Assembly: GCA_020849035.1 (NCBI GenBank)
Contig: JADLHC010000051.1
Location: forward strand, 1 to 34,466
Length of the DNA stretch: 34,466 nt
Source: Planctomycetia bacterium
GTDB lineage: Bacteria > Planctomycetota > MHYJ01 > WSZJ01
Direction of reading: 5' to 3'
Notes under the pieces: model-generated
Told to the model about the DNA's origin: nothing
Database searches by the model: none
What the model saw: the letters and a program-made list of their open reading frames with translations, nothing else
Translations under genes and position numbers: made by a program
Shown here: positions 22,541 through 30,557 of the stretch, in pieces
Layout: each line of letters starts with the position of its first letter
Position numbering within the stretch: position 1 is the first letter of the stretch

Positions 22541-23995
22541 ATGCCCAGCACCTACGACCAGCTCGAACCCCGCGCCGTCTGGAAACTCTTCGCCGACATC
22601 GACCGCGTCCCCCGCGGCTCCGGGAACGAAACCGCCGTCATGGCCATGCTCGAGAAACGCGCCAAGGCGCTCGGGCACCGGACGAAACGCGACAAGGTCG
22701 GCAACCTGCTCATCTCCGTCCCCGCGACGAAAGGCCGCGAGAAGTCCCCGACCGTCGTCCTGCAGGGGCACGTCGACATGGTCTGCGAGAAGAATGCCTC
22801 GTCGTCGCACGACTTCTCGAAGGACCCGATCGTCCCGCGCGTGAAGGGAGAGTGGGTCGTCGCGGACGGCACGACGCTCGGTGCCGACAACGCGATCGGC
22901 GTCTCCCTGGCCCTCGCCGCCGCCGAGGACCCCGCCGTCGCCCACGGCCCCCTCGAGATCCTCCTCACCGTCGACGAGGAGCGCGGCCTCACCGGCGCGC
23001 AGAAGATCGCCCCCGCGTTCGTCTCCGGGCGCACGCTCATCAACATCGACAGCGAGGACGACCGCACGGTCACCATCTCCTGCGCCGGCATGCAGGAGTC
23101 GCTGCTCGAATTCGAGGCTCCTCGCGCGAGGGTGGCCGCCGGCTGGAAGGGGCTGGAGGTGTTCGTGACGGGGCTGAAGGGCGGGCATTCCGGGCTGGAG
23201 ATCAACCGGAATCACGGCAACGCGATCCGGATCCTGGCGCGGGCTCTCCTGGCCGGCGCCGCGAAGACGCCGCTGCGCATCGCGTCGGTGGACGGCGGCA
23301 ACAAGCGCAACGCGATCCCGCGGGAGGCGAAGGCGGTCGTGTGCGTGCCCGCGAAAGGCGCCGCTGCGCTGAAGAAGGCCGCCGAGTCCGCCGTCGCGAC
23401 GATCCGCGCCGAGGAGGTCGCCGGCATCGACGACGGCCTCGAGATCCGCTTCGCCGACGCCGCCCCGAAGGACGCGTGGAGCGAGAAGGACTCCGCGCGC
23501 CTGTCCTCCCTGCTGGGGGCGCTTCCCCACGGCGTCGTCGCGATGTCGGCGACGGTGCCGAATTTCGTGGAGTCGAGCACGAACCTCGCGGTCGTCGCGA
23601 CGCGCGGGAAGAAGGCGGAGATCTGCTGCACGAGCCGGTCGTCGGTGAATTCCTCGCTGGACCAGATGGCGCTTCAGCACGCGTCGATCGCGGCGCTGGC
23701 GGGGGTGAAGTGCCGGCAGGCGGGGCGGACGCCGGGGTGGAAGCCGGATCCGGGGAGCGCGGTGCTGGGGGTGGTGAAGGCGCAGTACGAGCGGGTCTTC
23801 GGGCGTCCGGCGGAGGTGGTCGGCGTGCACGCGGGGCTGGAGTGCGGGACGCTGCGGGAGAAGTATCCGGGCCTGGACGCGATCTCGTTCGGCCCGGACA
23901 TCGAGGGGGCGCACTCGCCGGACGAGCGCGTGCGGGTCGAGAGCGTGGGGCGGATCTACCGGCTGCTGGCGGCGGTGCTCGGGGCGATGGCCTGA
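22541..23995 (+). CDS. pepD: Aminoacyl-histidine dipeptidase (PepD, M20 family)
   Basis: A 484-residue metallopeptidase that splits Xaa-His dipeptides such as carnosine. Metal ligands are visible: H77 in [11 protein letters not shown] (with D79), D116 in [10 protein letters not shown], and E146/E147 in [11 protein letters not shown]. The lid domain holds [19 protein letters not shown], and the C-terminal VHAGLECG and [15 protein letters not shown] close the site. Length equals E. coli PepD. ATG 22541 is preceded by a CA-rich run with no ribosome-binding site; an in-frame ATG at 22478 would overlap the upstream palindrome region and is less likely. Confidence 0.93.
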   Translation: MPSTYDQLEPRAVWKLFADIDRVPRGSGNETAVMAMLEKRAKALGHRTKRDKVGNLLISVPATKGREKSPTVVLQGHVDMVCEKNASSSHDFSKDPIVPRVKGEWVVADGTTLGADNAIGVSLALAAAEDPAVAHGPLEILLTVDEERGLTGAQKIAPAFVSGRTLINIDSEDDRTVTISCAGMQESLLEFEAPRARVAAGWKGLEVFVTGLKGGHSGLEINRNHGNAIRILARALLAGAAKTPLRIASVDGGNKRNAIPREAKAVVCVPAKGAAALKKAAESAVATIRAEEVAGIDDGLEIRFADAAPKDAWSEKDSARLSSLLGALPHGVVAMSATVPNFVESSTNLAVVATRGKKAEICCTSRSSVNSSLDQMALQHASIAALAGVKCRQAGRTPGWKPDPGSAVLGVVKAQYERVFGRPAEVVGVHAGLECGTLREKYPGLDAISFGPDIEGAHSPDERVRVESVGRIYRLLAAVLGAMA

Positions 23996-24068
23996 GGGAC
24001 GTGCCTGCATTTCGGTGCTGTTTCGGATACGATTGCGGTTCAAACCTCCCGGTGAGGGTCAGTCGGAC

Positions 24069-24629
24069 ATGAGACGTCGCGGCTTCACGCTGATCGAGCT
24101 CCTGGTCGTCATCGCGATCATCGGCATCCTGGCGGGGCTCCTTCTTCCGGCGCTCATGGGCGCCAAGAAGTCGGCGAAGAAGAAGGATTGCATGAACAAC
24201 CTGAAGGCGATCGGGTTGTACACGTTCCTCTACCACAACAAGTACCGCGACTACCCGACTCCGGGCGCGGCGACGTGGTTCGGGCTGCTGTGGGGCCCCG
24301 GCATCGCCGAGGACGGGAACCTGTTCCGGTGCGGCGTGCGGGGGAAGCGCGGGACCGGCACGCACTACCAGGGGCTTACGGGCACGGGGGTGACGTGGAG
24401 TTCGCCCTCGGAGCCGCCGTACACAATCCCGGCGACGGGCGTCCCCACGGGCGCGCCGGCGGAGATGCCGATCGGCTGCGACGACGTCGTGAACCACAAC
24501 GGCGAGGACATCAACGTGCTGTTCTTCCAGGGCCGGGTGGACGTGCTGGCGCCGAGCTCGCCCTACTTCGCCGCGACGGACACGTTCCTCGGGCCCACGA
24601 CTTGGGCCGCGCCCGCGGGGTCCGACTAG
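24069..24629 (+). CDS. Prepilin-like protein, DUF1559 style
   Basis: A 186-residue protein with a type IV prepilin/pseudopilin N-terminus: [28 protein letters not shown], with Glu at +5 after the predicted PilD cleavage at G5. The C-terminus has [20 protein letters not shown], resembling the H..x9-DG-like region of planctomycete DUF1559 proteins, which form a large paralogous family. It would be processed by prepilin peptidase and inserted in the inner membrane or a pilus-like fibre. It is followed after eight bases by the BNR-repeat gene. Confidence 0.85.
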   Translation: MRRRGFTLIELLVVIAIIGILAGLLLPALMGAKKSAKKKDCMNNLKAIGLYTFLYHNKYRDYPTPGAATWFGLLWGPGIAEDGNLFRCGVRGKRGTGTHYQGLTGTGVTWSSPSEPPYTIPATGVPTGAPAEMPIGCDDVVNHNGEDINVLFFQGRVDVLAPSSPYFAATDTFLGPTTWAAPAGSD

Positions 24630-24637
24630 CCCCCTCC

Positions 24638-25705
24638 GTGCGCCGCGTCGCGATCGCCGCGATCCTCGCCTGCGCCGCCGCGGCGTCGGCCGAATCCCCC
24701 TTCCGCGCCGTCGACCTCCCGGGAGGCGGCGCGAATCCCTGCGTCGTGTCGGCAGCCGACGGGGCACTCCTGGCGGTCTACGGCGACGACGGGGCGGTCT
24801 GGTTCCGGCGGAGCGACGACGGGAAGACGTGGACGGAGCCCGTCAAGGTCGGGGAAGACTGCGAGTACCGGGGTGAGCGCGGCCCGCGGCTGGGAGACGC
24901 GGGCAACGGCACGCTCGGGTGCGTCTGGCAGGGCAAGGGGACGTTCGGGGCGGCGCTCTCGCGGGACGACGGGAAGACGTGGGCGGCGACGGCGCCGCGC
25001 GACGCCGGGGCGCGCGGAGGCGTGGACGTTCCCTCGATCGCGGGGGACGGCAAGGGGAAGCTCGTTGCGGCGTGGGTGGACGGGCGGGACGAAAAAGGCG
25101 GGGGCGCGGAGGGTGACGCCTACGCGGCGACCTGGTCGGGCGGGACGTGGTCGAAGAACGTGAAGGTGAATGCGGACATCCGGATCTGCCCCTGTTGCGC
25201 GTTCGCCATGGCGCGAGACGCCTCAGGGCTCGTCTTCCTCGCGTGCCGCACCGCGCGGAAGGACGTGCGGGAGATCGGCGTGTTCGTCACCAGGGACGCG
25301 GGAAAGTCGTGGTCCCGAGGCCAGGTCTCCAGCGACGGCTGGGAGATGAACGGCTGCCCGATGGCGGGGCCCTCGATCGGCGTATCGCCCGACGGGAAGA
25401 CGGTCGCCCTCGCGTGGCGCTACCAGGGAGAAGCGCGGTGGGCGTTGTCGCGCGACGGCGGCGCGCGGTTCGCGCAGGGCGGAACGCTCGACACCGGTCT
25501 TGCGATGGGCGACTACCCGAAGGTGGCGGTCACCGACGCCGGAGCGGTCGTCCTCGCCTGGACGTCGGGCGGCGCGCAGCGCCTCGCGGTGAAAGCACCG
25601 GCCGGGGCGAGGGCGGCGAAAGTCGAGGATGCCGCCGTCACCTCCGCGCGCCTCCTCGCAGTCTCCGGAAAGGCCGAGGTGATCGTCGTACGCGTCGTGA
25701 AGTAA
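24638..25705 (+). CDS. Secreted BNR-repeat (sialidase-like) protein
   Basis: A 355-residue protein from GTG 24638 with a signal peptide (VRRVAIAAILACAAAASAE). Asp-box motifs recur: RSDDGKTW, SRDDGKTW, TRDAGKSW and SRDGGARF, which mark a beta-propeller of the sialidase/BNR type. In the middle ICPCCAFAMARD and NGCPMAG provide Cys residues seen in BNR-like relatives of unknown function; the Arg triad of true sialidases is not evident. No ribosome-binding site is visible, so translation is probably coupled to the prepilin-like gene eight bases upstream. Confidence 0.78.
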   Translation: MRRVAIAAILACAAAASAESPFRAVDLPGGGANPCVVSAADGALLAVYGDDGAVWFRRSDDGKTWTEPVKVGEDCEYRGERGPRLGDAGNGTLGCVWQGKGTFGAALSRDDGKTWAATAPRDAGARGGVDVPSIAGDGKGKLVAAWVDGRDEKGGGAEGDAYAATWSGGTWSKNVKVNADIRICPCCAFAMARDASGLVFLACRTARKDVREIGVFVTRDAGKSWSRGQVSSDGWEMNGCPMAGPSIGVSPDGKTVALAWRYQGEARWALSRDGGARFAQGGTLDTGLAMGDYPKVAVTDAGAVVLAWTSGGAQRLAVKAPAGARAAKVEDAAVTSARLLAVSGKAEVIVVRVVK

Positions 25706-25712
25706 ACGCGCG

Positions 25713-26489
25713 CTACTTCAGCCGGAACTCCACCGTCAGTTCCGCAGTGATCTTCGCCTCCCCCATGCCGCTGAAGATCGACTCGTGCGACGCCGGCTGT
25801 CCGGGCATCACGGGCTGGGCTTCCGCGCCCGGCAGGGAACTTTGCACCTCCTGCACCTTCGTCACCGCGCCGACCTCCCGCCCGAACCGCTTCGCGATCT
25901 CCGTCGCGCGCTTCTTCGCGTCCTCCGCCGCGGCGTCCCACGCCTTGGCAAGGGCCGCCTGCGGGTCGGACATCCGGAAGACGACGGTGGCGGGGACCAG
26001 GCCCCGGCCGGACCAGTCCCACTGGACGCCGCCGGAGTAGCTCGCGCCCGCGGCGACCGCCGCGTCCACGATCGCGGCCACGTGCTCCGCGACGTCGGCC
26101 TCCTTCATCGCGTCGATGCCGTTCACCGCCATCGTCAGCGTCCTCTGGAGCATCACTTCCCCGCTCCCCTCGTCTCCGCCGCCGCCCGGCATGATGACCA
26201 TGCCCTCGTCGGAGCCCGGGGGCGCGCCGAACTCCAGCCCGCCCTCGGTCACCGACGCGGCGTCGAGCTTGCGGTCCTTCGCCGCCTCGGTGAGCGCGTT
26301 CTTCACCTTGGCCGCCTTCTCCCCGATTTTCGTCACGGCGTCGGCGGCTTTTTCGGCGCTTGCGGCGACCTGGAAGCGGAACTCGACGCGGTCGGGGCGG
26401 ACGCGGGTTTCGCCGTGGCCGTTGACGACGATGGTGTCGTCGGCGAGGGCGGGGAGGGCGAGGAGGAGGGCGAGGGCGATCGGGCGCAT
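25713..26489 (-). CDS. SIMPL-domain (DUF541) periplasmic protein
   Basis: A 258-residue protein with a signal peptide (MRPIALALLLALPALA). The SIMPL fold opens VNGHGETRVRPDRVEFRFQVAASAEKAADAV and continues QWDWSGR and DAAAEDAKKRATEIAKRFGREVGAV, the typical pattern of the OMP28/BP26 family. A Gly/Met-rich loop (GGGGDEGSG, about 102-110) is inserted. GAGGA lies seven bases before ATG 26489, preferred over an upstream in-frame ATG at 26552. SIMPL proteins are exported and linked to stress or signalling; biochemical role unknown. It is convergent with the BNR-repeat gene. Confidence 0.85.
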   Translation of the reverse strand: MRPIALALLLALPALADDTIVVNGHGETRVRPDRVEFRFQVAASAEKAADAVTKIGEKAAKVKNALTEAAKDRKLDAASVTEGGLEFGAPPGSDEGMVIMPGGGGDEGSGEVMLQRTLTMAVNGIDAMKEADVAEHVAAIVDAAVAAGASYSGGVQWDWSGRGLVPATVVFRMSDPQAALAKAWDAAAEDAKKRATEIAKRFGREVGAVTKVQEVQSSLPGAEAQPVMPGQPASHESIFSGMGEAKITAELTVEFRLK

Positions 26490-26499
26490 CGGGGTGTCC

Positions 26500-26886
26500 T
26501 CAGGGATTGGGGCGGTCCATGGTATCCGGGGTCCTTCGAGCGGCGGGAACAAACGTCCGCGGCGGGGGGGCCGCCGAGAGGGCGTGCTGCGCGGCGTCCA
26601 GCAGCCCGGGCCGTTGCGCGAGCGACTTCCGGAGGAGGTCCGCGCCGCCGTCCCGGTGGGTCAGTTCCTGGAGCGCGGCGAAGACGGGGCCGTCGAGGGC
26701 CTGGAGCCGTCGGTCGCGGTCGAGGCGGGCGACCGTCTGCGGCTTGGCGAAGACCTGCACCAGCCGGCGGTCGCCGAGGTCCGCGAGCCAGGTCCACGCC
26801 GCGTCGTACAAGTCCACGACGGGGCGGAGATGGCCGTTGGAGAGGACGAGGGGGGACACGTAGAAGCGCTGGCGGAGGCGGCTCAT
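26500..26886 (-). CDS. Small orphan protein at the end of the metal operon
   Basis: A 128-residue soluble protein. It starts at ATG 26886, overlapping the stop of the second binding-protein gene (ATGA), so it belongs to the same transcript. It has SPLVLSNGHLRPVVDLYDAAWTWLADLG at the start and an Arg/Asp-rich helical middle (RLDRDRRLQALDGP), with no metal-binding cluster beyond scattered His. It lacks a signal peptide. Family unknown; its operon position suggests a role in metal handling, but this is inference. Confidence 0.6.
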   Translation of the reverse strand: MSRLRQRFYVSPLVLSNGHLRPVVDLYDAAWTWLADLGDRRLVQVFAKPQTVARLDRDRRLQALDGPVFAALQELTHRDGGADLLRKSLAQRPGLLDAAQHALSAAPPPRTFVPAARRTPDTMDRPNP

Positions 26887-27788
26887 CGAAGTCCGGCTGC
26901 GATGCGCTCGATGTTGGCGCGCATGGCGCCGTCGTAGGTCCCCTCGGGCTTCCCGGGCGCGTCGAGCGTGTCGGTCCAGAGCGGCCCGACGACGCGGCGT
27001 CCGTTCTTGAAGGAGAGGGCGCGGATCGCCTCCTCGTCGTGGCCCGCCTCGGTGAACATGCACGGCGTGCGCTCCTTCATGAGCCACGCCGAGGCTTCCT
27101 CGTTCATCTGCTCCGTCGGCGCGATGCCGACAGGGGCCAGCGCGCGCGCCTCGAACCCGTAGCGCGCGGCGAAGTACCGCATCGAGTCGTGCACCGTGAA
27201 CAGGCGCCGCCGGACGAGCGGCATCGACTCCGTCTCCGACGTGATCCGGGCGTCGAGGGCCTTCAGGGTCTCGACGAGGGCGTCGGCCCTGGCACGGAAG
27301 TCGCCCTCGTGGTCGGGGTCGACGGAGATGAGCATGTCGCGGGCGTTTTCGACGTAGGCGACGGCGCGGCGCGGGTCGAGCCATGCGTGGGGGTCGGGCG
27401 CGCCGTTCTCCTGCATGAGCGGGGAAACCCCTTTCGTCGCGACCCAGCGCGGGTGTTCGCCCGGGGCGGCCTTGACGATGTCGTCGAGCCACGGCTCGAG
27501 GCCGAGGCCGTTCTCGAACACGGCCCAGGATTCGCCGACGGCGCGGACGAGCTCGGGCGTGGAGGCGAGGCGGTGCGGCGACTCGAGCGGGCCCGCGAGC
27601 GTGCGCACGTCCACGTGCGGCCCCGCGACCGTGCGCGCGAAGTCGGCGAGCACGGCGTTCGTGCAGGCGACGACGGGCTTCCCGGGCGGCCGCGAGGGAC
27701 CACAGGACGTCACGCCGACGTGCAGCAGCACCGCCGCCACGCCGACCGACGCCAGGGAGATCCAGAGCCGCTTCACGCGGGGAATCAT
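26883..27788 (-). CDS. Metal ABC transporter substrate-binding lipoprotein (TroA/ZnuA-like), second copy
   Basis: A 301-residue cluster A-I binding protein. The N-terminal hydrophobic segment ends in VTSC, with C29 a likely lipid acceptor. The expected metal ligands are present: H72 in ESPHRL, H134 in DPHAWLD, H200 in TVHDSMRYF and D273 in WTDTLD. It lacks the long His-rich loop of ZnuA, so it fits TroA-type proteins that take Mn, Zn or Fe. ATG 27788 lies 15 bases after the permease-fusion stop, so it is part of the operon. It is clearly diverged from the first binding protein at 30557. Confidence 0.85.
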   Translation of the reverse strand: MIPRVKRLWISLASVGVAAVLLHVGVTSCGPSRPPGKPVVACTNAVLADFARTVAGPHVDVRTLAGPLESPHRLASTPELVRAVGESWAVFENGLGLEPWLDDIVKAAPGEHPRWVATKGVSPLMQENGAPDPHAWLDPRRAVAYVENARDMLISVDPDHEGDFRARADALVETLKALDARITSETESMPLVRRRLFTVHDSMRYFAARYGFEARALAPVGIAPTEQMNEEASAWLMKERTPCMFTEAGHDEEAIRALSFKNGRRVVGPLWTDTLDAPGKPEGTYDGAMRANIERIAAGLR

Positions 27789-27803
27789 ACGCGGGACCCG
27801 GAC

Positions 27804-29306
27804 CTACGCGCGAGGAGGATCGGGGCGGACGCGCACGGCGTCCGCGGCGTCGTGGTCCAGCAGGACTTCGCCGCCCCCCTCGCGGGCGGCGACCCACGTG
27901 CGGCCGCCGTCGCGGCGCGGCGCCATCACGATGCGGTCCCCGGCGGCGAGCCCGCTCCCCGCCGGCGCGGAGACGACCGTCGCGCCGCGCCCCTCGCGCA
28001 GGAAGCTCGCGGGGACCGGCTGGCCGCCCTCCAGGTGCACGAAGTCCTCCGGGATCTGCGCGCCGTGCGGGTCCTTCTCCGGATGCCCGAGCAGGTCGTC
28101 GATGTAGTCCACCGCCTCCTCCTCGTGCACGTGCTCCAGCTGGTGCGCCTTCGCGTGCAGCTCCGCCGGCGGCACCCCCGCGCGCGCCAGGTACGTCTCC
28201 CACAGCCGGTGCGCCCGCTGCAGACGCCGCGCCTGCGCCAGCCCTTCCTCCGTCAGCGCCAGCCCCTCCGCCGACTCGCGCAGGAGGCCGTCGGCCTTCA
28301 TGGTGGCGAGGGCGCGGGCGAAGCGGCTGCGGTCGGCGTGGACGTGGGAGGCGACGGCGGCGGGGGGGACGGGCTGGGGCCCGCGGAGGACGGAGCCGAG
28401 GATGTCCTCGAAGAGGGGCTGGGGGATCATGCGGCGGCGGCGGCGCCAGCCGGCGAGGAGGCCGTAGCGTGGGGCGAGGGCGAGGACGGCGAGGAACTGC
28501 GCGGTGCAGAACAGCATGATGGCGCCGCCGCCGGCCGAGTCGAGGGCGAGGGCGAGGGCGAGGCCGCCGGCGACGGAGGTGACGCCGAAGAGGGCGGCGA
28601 GGGCCATCATGCGGTCGAGGCGGTCGGAGAGGAGGTAGGCGGTGGCGGCGGGGGTGATGAGGAGGCCGACGACGAGGATGACGCCGACCATGGAGACGGC
28701 GGAGACGACGACGAGGGAGACGCAGAGCGTGAGGGCGAAGTCCACGGCGGCGACGGGGATCCCGGCGGCGCGCGCCGCGACCGGGTCGAACGACGCGAAC
28801 TGGAAGGCGCGGAAGAAAAGGACGAGGACGGAGAGGACGGAGGCGCCGACGAGGGCCGCGATCCAGAGGTCGGCGTCGGTGACGCCGAGGACGTCGCCCA
28901 TGATGAAGTGGACGATGTCGATGTGGATCCTGTCGCGGAAGACGGAGACGAGGACGACGCCGGCGGCGAAGACGCCGCAGTACATGATCCCGATGACGGT
29001 GTCTTCCTTGAGGCGCGAGACGCGGGAGACGAAGGCGATCATGCCGACGGTGTGGGCGGCGGCGATGAGGGAGCCGAGGAGCATCGCGGGGGCGTGGGCT
29101 TCGCGGCCGAAGACGAGCTTCATGAACAGGTAGCCGGCGCCGACGCCGGCGATCATGGCGTGGGAGAGGGCGTCGCCGAGGAAGGCCATGCGGCGGACGA
29201 CGACGAGGCAGCCGACGACGCCGCAGACGACGGCGACGAGGGAGCCGCCGAGGAGGGCCTTCTGGAAGAAGGTCTCGGAGACGACCTGCGGGAGGAGGGC
29301 GGTCAC
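27804..29306 (-). CDS. Metal ABC permease fused to a DtxR-family repressor (YtgCR-like)
   Basis: A 500-residue fusion. Residues about 1-285 are a TroC/ZnuB-type permease with about eight transmembrane helices; FLGDALSHAMIAGVGAGY and VGVILVVGLLITPAATAYLLSDR are its hallmarks. After a basic linker RRRRRM, residues about 295-425 form a DtxR-family domain: a winged helix (LFEDILGSVLRG...ALATMKADGLL) and a metal/dimerisation part with H366, E370, H384, H388, E391 and H392 in AHRLWETYL and HAKAHQLEHVHEEE, then GHPEKDPHG. Relative to DtxR, C102 is replaced by H388. A C-terminal SH3-like region follows. GTG 29306 overlaps the ATPase stop (GTGA). In Chlamydia the same fusion, YtgCR, is cleaved to free the repressor. 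Confidence 0.9.
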   Translation of the reverse strand: MTALLPQVVSETFFQKALLGGSLVAVVCGVVGCLVVVRRMAFLGDALSHAMIAGVGAGYLFMKLVFGREAHAPAMLLGSLIAAAHTVGMIAFVSRVSRLKEDTVIGIMYCGVFAAGVVLVSVFRDRIHIDIVHFIMGDVLGVTDADLWIAALVGASVLSVLVLFFRAFQFASFDPVAARAAGIPVAAVDFALTLCVSLVVVSAVSMVGVILVVGLLITPAATAYLLSDRLDRMMALAALFGVTSVAGGLALALALDSAGGGAIMLFCTAQFLAVLALAPRYGLLAGWRRRRRMIPQPLFEDILGSVLRGPQPVPPAAVASHVHADRSRFARALATMKADGLLRESAEGLALTEEGLAQARRLQRAHRLWETYLARAGVPPAELHAKAHQLEHVHEEEAVDYIDDLLGHPEKDPHGAQIPEDFVHLEGGQPVPASFLREGRGATVVSAPAGSGLAAGDRIVMAPRRDGGRTWVAAREGGGEVLLDHDAADAVRVRPDPPRA

Positions 29307-30067
29307 CGCTTCTCCCCTTTCTTCAGGGTCCCGAAGACGCGCAGACGGCCCTCGTAGACCTCGGAGAGGAGGTCCTCCTGGAGGACGGCCTCGGGAGGGC
29401 CGTAGCCGTAGAGGCGCTGCTTGAGGAGGAGGAGGCGGTCGAAGGTCTCGGCGGCAGTGGCGAGGTCGTGATGGACGACGACGAGCGTGCGGCCGGCGGC
29501 GCGGGCCTGGCGGAGGACTTCGAGGAGGGCGCGCTCGGTGGCGGCGTCGACGCCGGCAAAGGGCTCGTCGAGGAGGAGGATGTCGGCGCCCTGGGCGAGG
29601 GCGCGGGCCATGAAGACGCGCTGCTGCTGACCGCCGGAGAGCTGGCCGATCTGGCGCGCGCGGAACTCGCCCATGCGGACGATGTCGAGCGCCTCGGCGA
29701 CGGCGCGGCGGTCGTCCGCCGACGGCGAGCCCCACCAGGGGATGCGCCCGTAGCGACCCATCATCGCGACCTCTTCGACCGTGACCGGGTAGTCCCAGTC
29801 CACGGCGCCGCGCTGCGGCACGTAGGCCAGCCGCCCGAGCGCCTCCTCGACCGGCTGCCCGAAGATCTTCACCGTGCCGAAGTCGCGCTTCACGAAGCCC
29901 AGGATCGCCTTGACGAGCGTGGACTTGCCGGAGCCGTTGGGGCCGATGACGCCGACGAGGGTGCCGGGCTCGATGGCGACGGAGACGTCGAGGAGGGCGG
30001 GGCGCGGCCCGTAGGAGACGGTGAGGTTCTCGGCCTGGATGGCGGGGACGCGGGCATCAGTGATCAT
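29303..30067 (-). CDS. Metal ABC transporter ATP-binding protein (MntB/TroB-like)
   Basis: A 254-residue ATPase: Walker A GPNGSGKST (42-50), signature LSGGQQQR (142-149), Walker B ILLLDEP (162-168) and H-loop VVHHDL. The Q-loop region YVPQRGAVDWDYPVTVEEVAMMGRYGRI is characteristic of manganese/iron transporter ATPases (MntB, SitB, TroB) rather than ZnuC. A GGAGGAGG ribosome-binding site lies six bases before ATG 30067 and falls inside the end of the upstream gene, which overlaps by 11 bases. It energises the permease fusion downstream. Confidence 0.92.
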   Translation of the reverse strand: MITDARVPAIQAENLTVSYGPRPALLDVSVAIEPGTLVGVIGPNGSGKSTLVKAILGFVKRDFGTVKIFGQPVEEALGRLAYVPQRGAVDWDYPVTVEEVAMMGRYGRIPWWGSPSADDRRAVAEALDIVRMGEFRARQIGQLSGGQQQRVFMARALAQGADILLLDEPFAGVDAATERALLEVLRQARAAGRTLVVVHHDLATAAETFDRLLLLKQRLYGYGPPEAVLQEDLLSEVYEGRLRVFGTLKKGEKR

Positions 30068-30557
30068 GCGCGTCCTCCTCCCGCGGCGCGGCGGGGACGT
30101 CGAGCGGGAAGGCGGCGGCGACGGGCGAGCCGGGCTCGCTCCAGAACGTGCGCTCGGCGACGGGCTCGCCGTCGCGGAGGACGCGCACGCGCACGGCGTG
30201 CCGGCGGGAGAGCTGGTCCTGAGGCGGGCTGGCCTCGATGAAGAGCTCGTTCTTCCCCTCGACGACGGCCGCGACCGGCTCGGCGCGAATCGCGACGCCG
30301 GGCTCGACCGTCGTCGAGCGGATCGCCTCCACGCCGTTCACGCGCACGACCAGCCCCGCCGCCTTCACGTCCCCCGTATCCAGCGCGAACGGGTCGGGCG
30401 ACGCCGCGAACGACGCCGTCACCTCCACCGCGAACACCCCCTTCGCCGGCCCCCGCTCGAACGACACGACGGGGCCGCGCGCGTCGCGGCGCGCCGTGAA
30501 GAGCGCGACGCCGCCCGCGAAGGCGACCCAGATCGCGGCCGTGAGCAGGATGCGCAT
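30057..30557 (-). CDS. Small anchored protein of the metal operon with His-rich tail
   Basis: A 166-residue protein. An N-terminal hydrophobic segment (MRILLTAAIWVAFAGGVALF) anchors it to the membrane or is a signal. The body is beta-rich: PVVSFERGPAKGVFAVEVTASFAASPDPF, VVRVNGVEAIRSTTVEPGV, KNELFIEASPP, HAVRVRVLRDGEPV. The C-terminus ends EEDAHDH, a short acidic/His tail suited to binding divalent metal. It overlaps the binding-protein stop by one base and the ATPase start by 11 bases, so it is an integral part of the operon. Family unknown. Confidence 0.7.
   Translation of the reverse strand: MRILLTAAIWVAFAGGVALFTARRDARGPVVSFERGPAKGVFAVEVTASFAASPDPFALDTGDVKAAGLVVRVNGVEAIRSTTVEPGVAIRAEPVAAVVEGKNELFIEASPPQDQLSRRHAVRVRVLRDGEPVAERTFWSEPGSPVAAAFPLDVPAAPREEDAHDH

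Noticed and set aside
25785..29357. A very long open frame on the plus strand opposite the metal transport genes and the SIMPL gene
   Set aside because: Its product is low-complexity Arg/Gly/Glu/Asp text with no domain, and it is antisense to clearly conserved proteins; long spurious frames are expected in GC-rich DNA.
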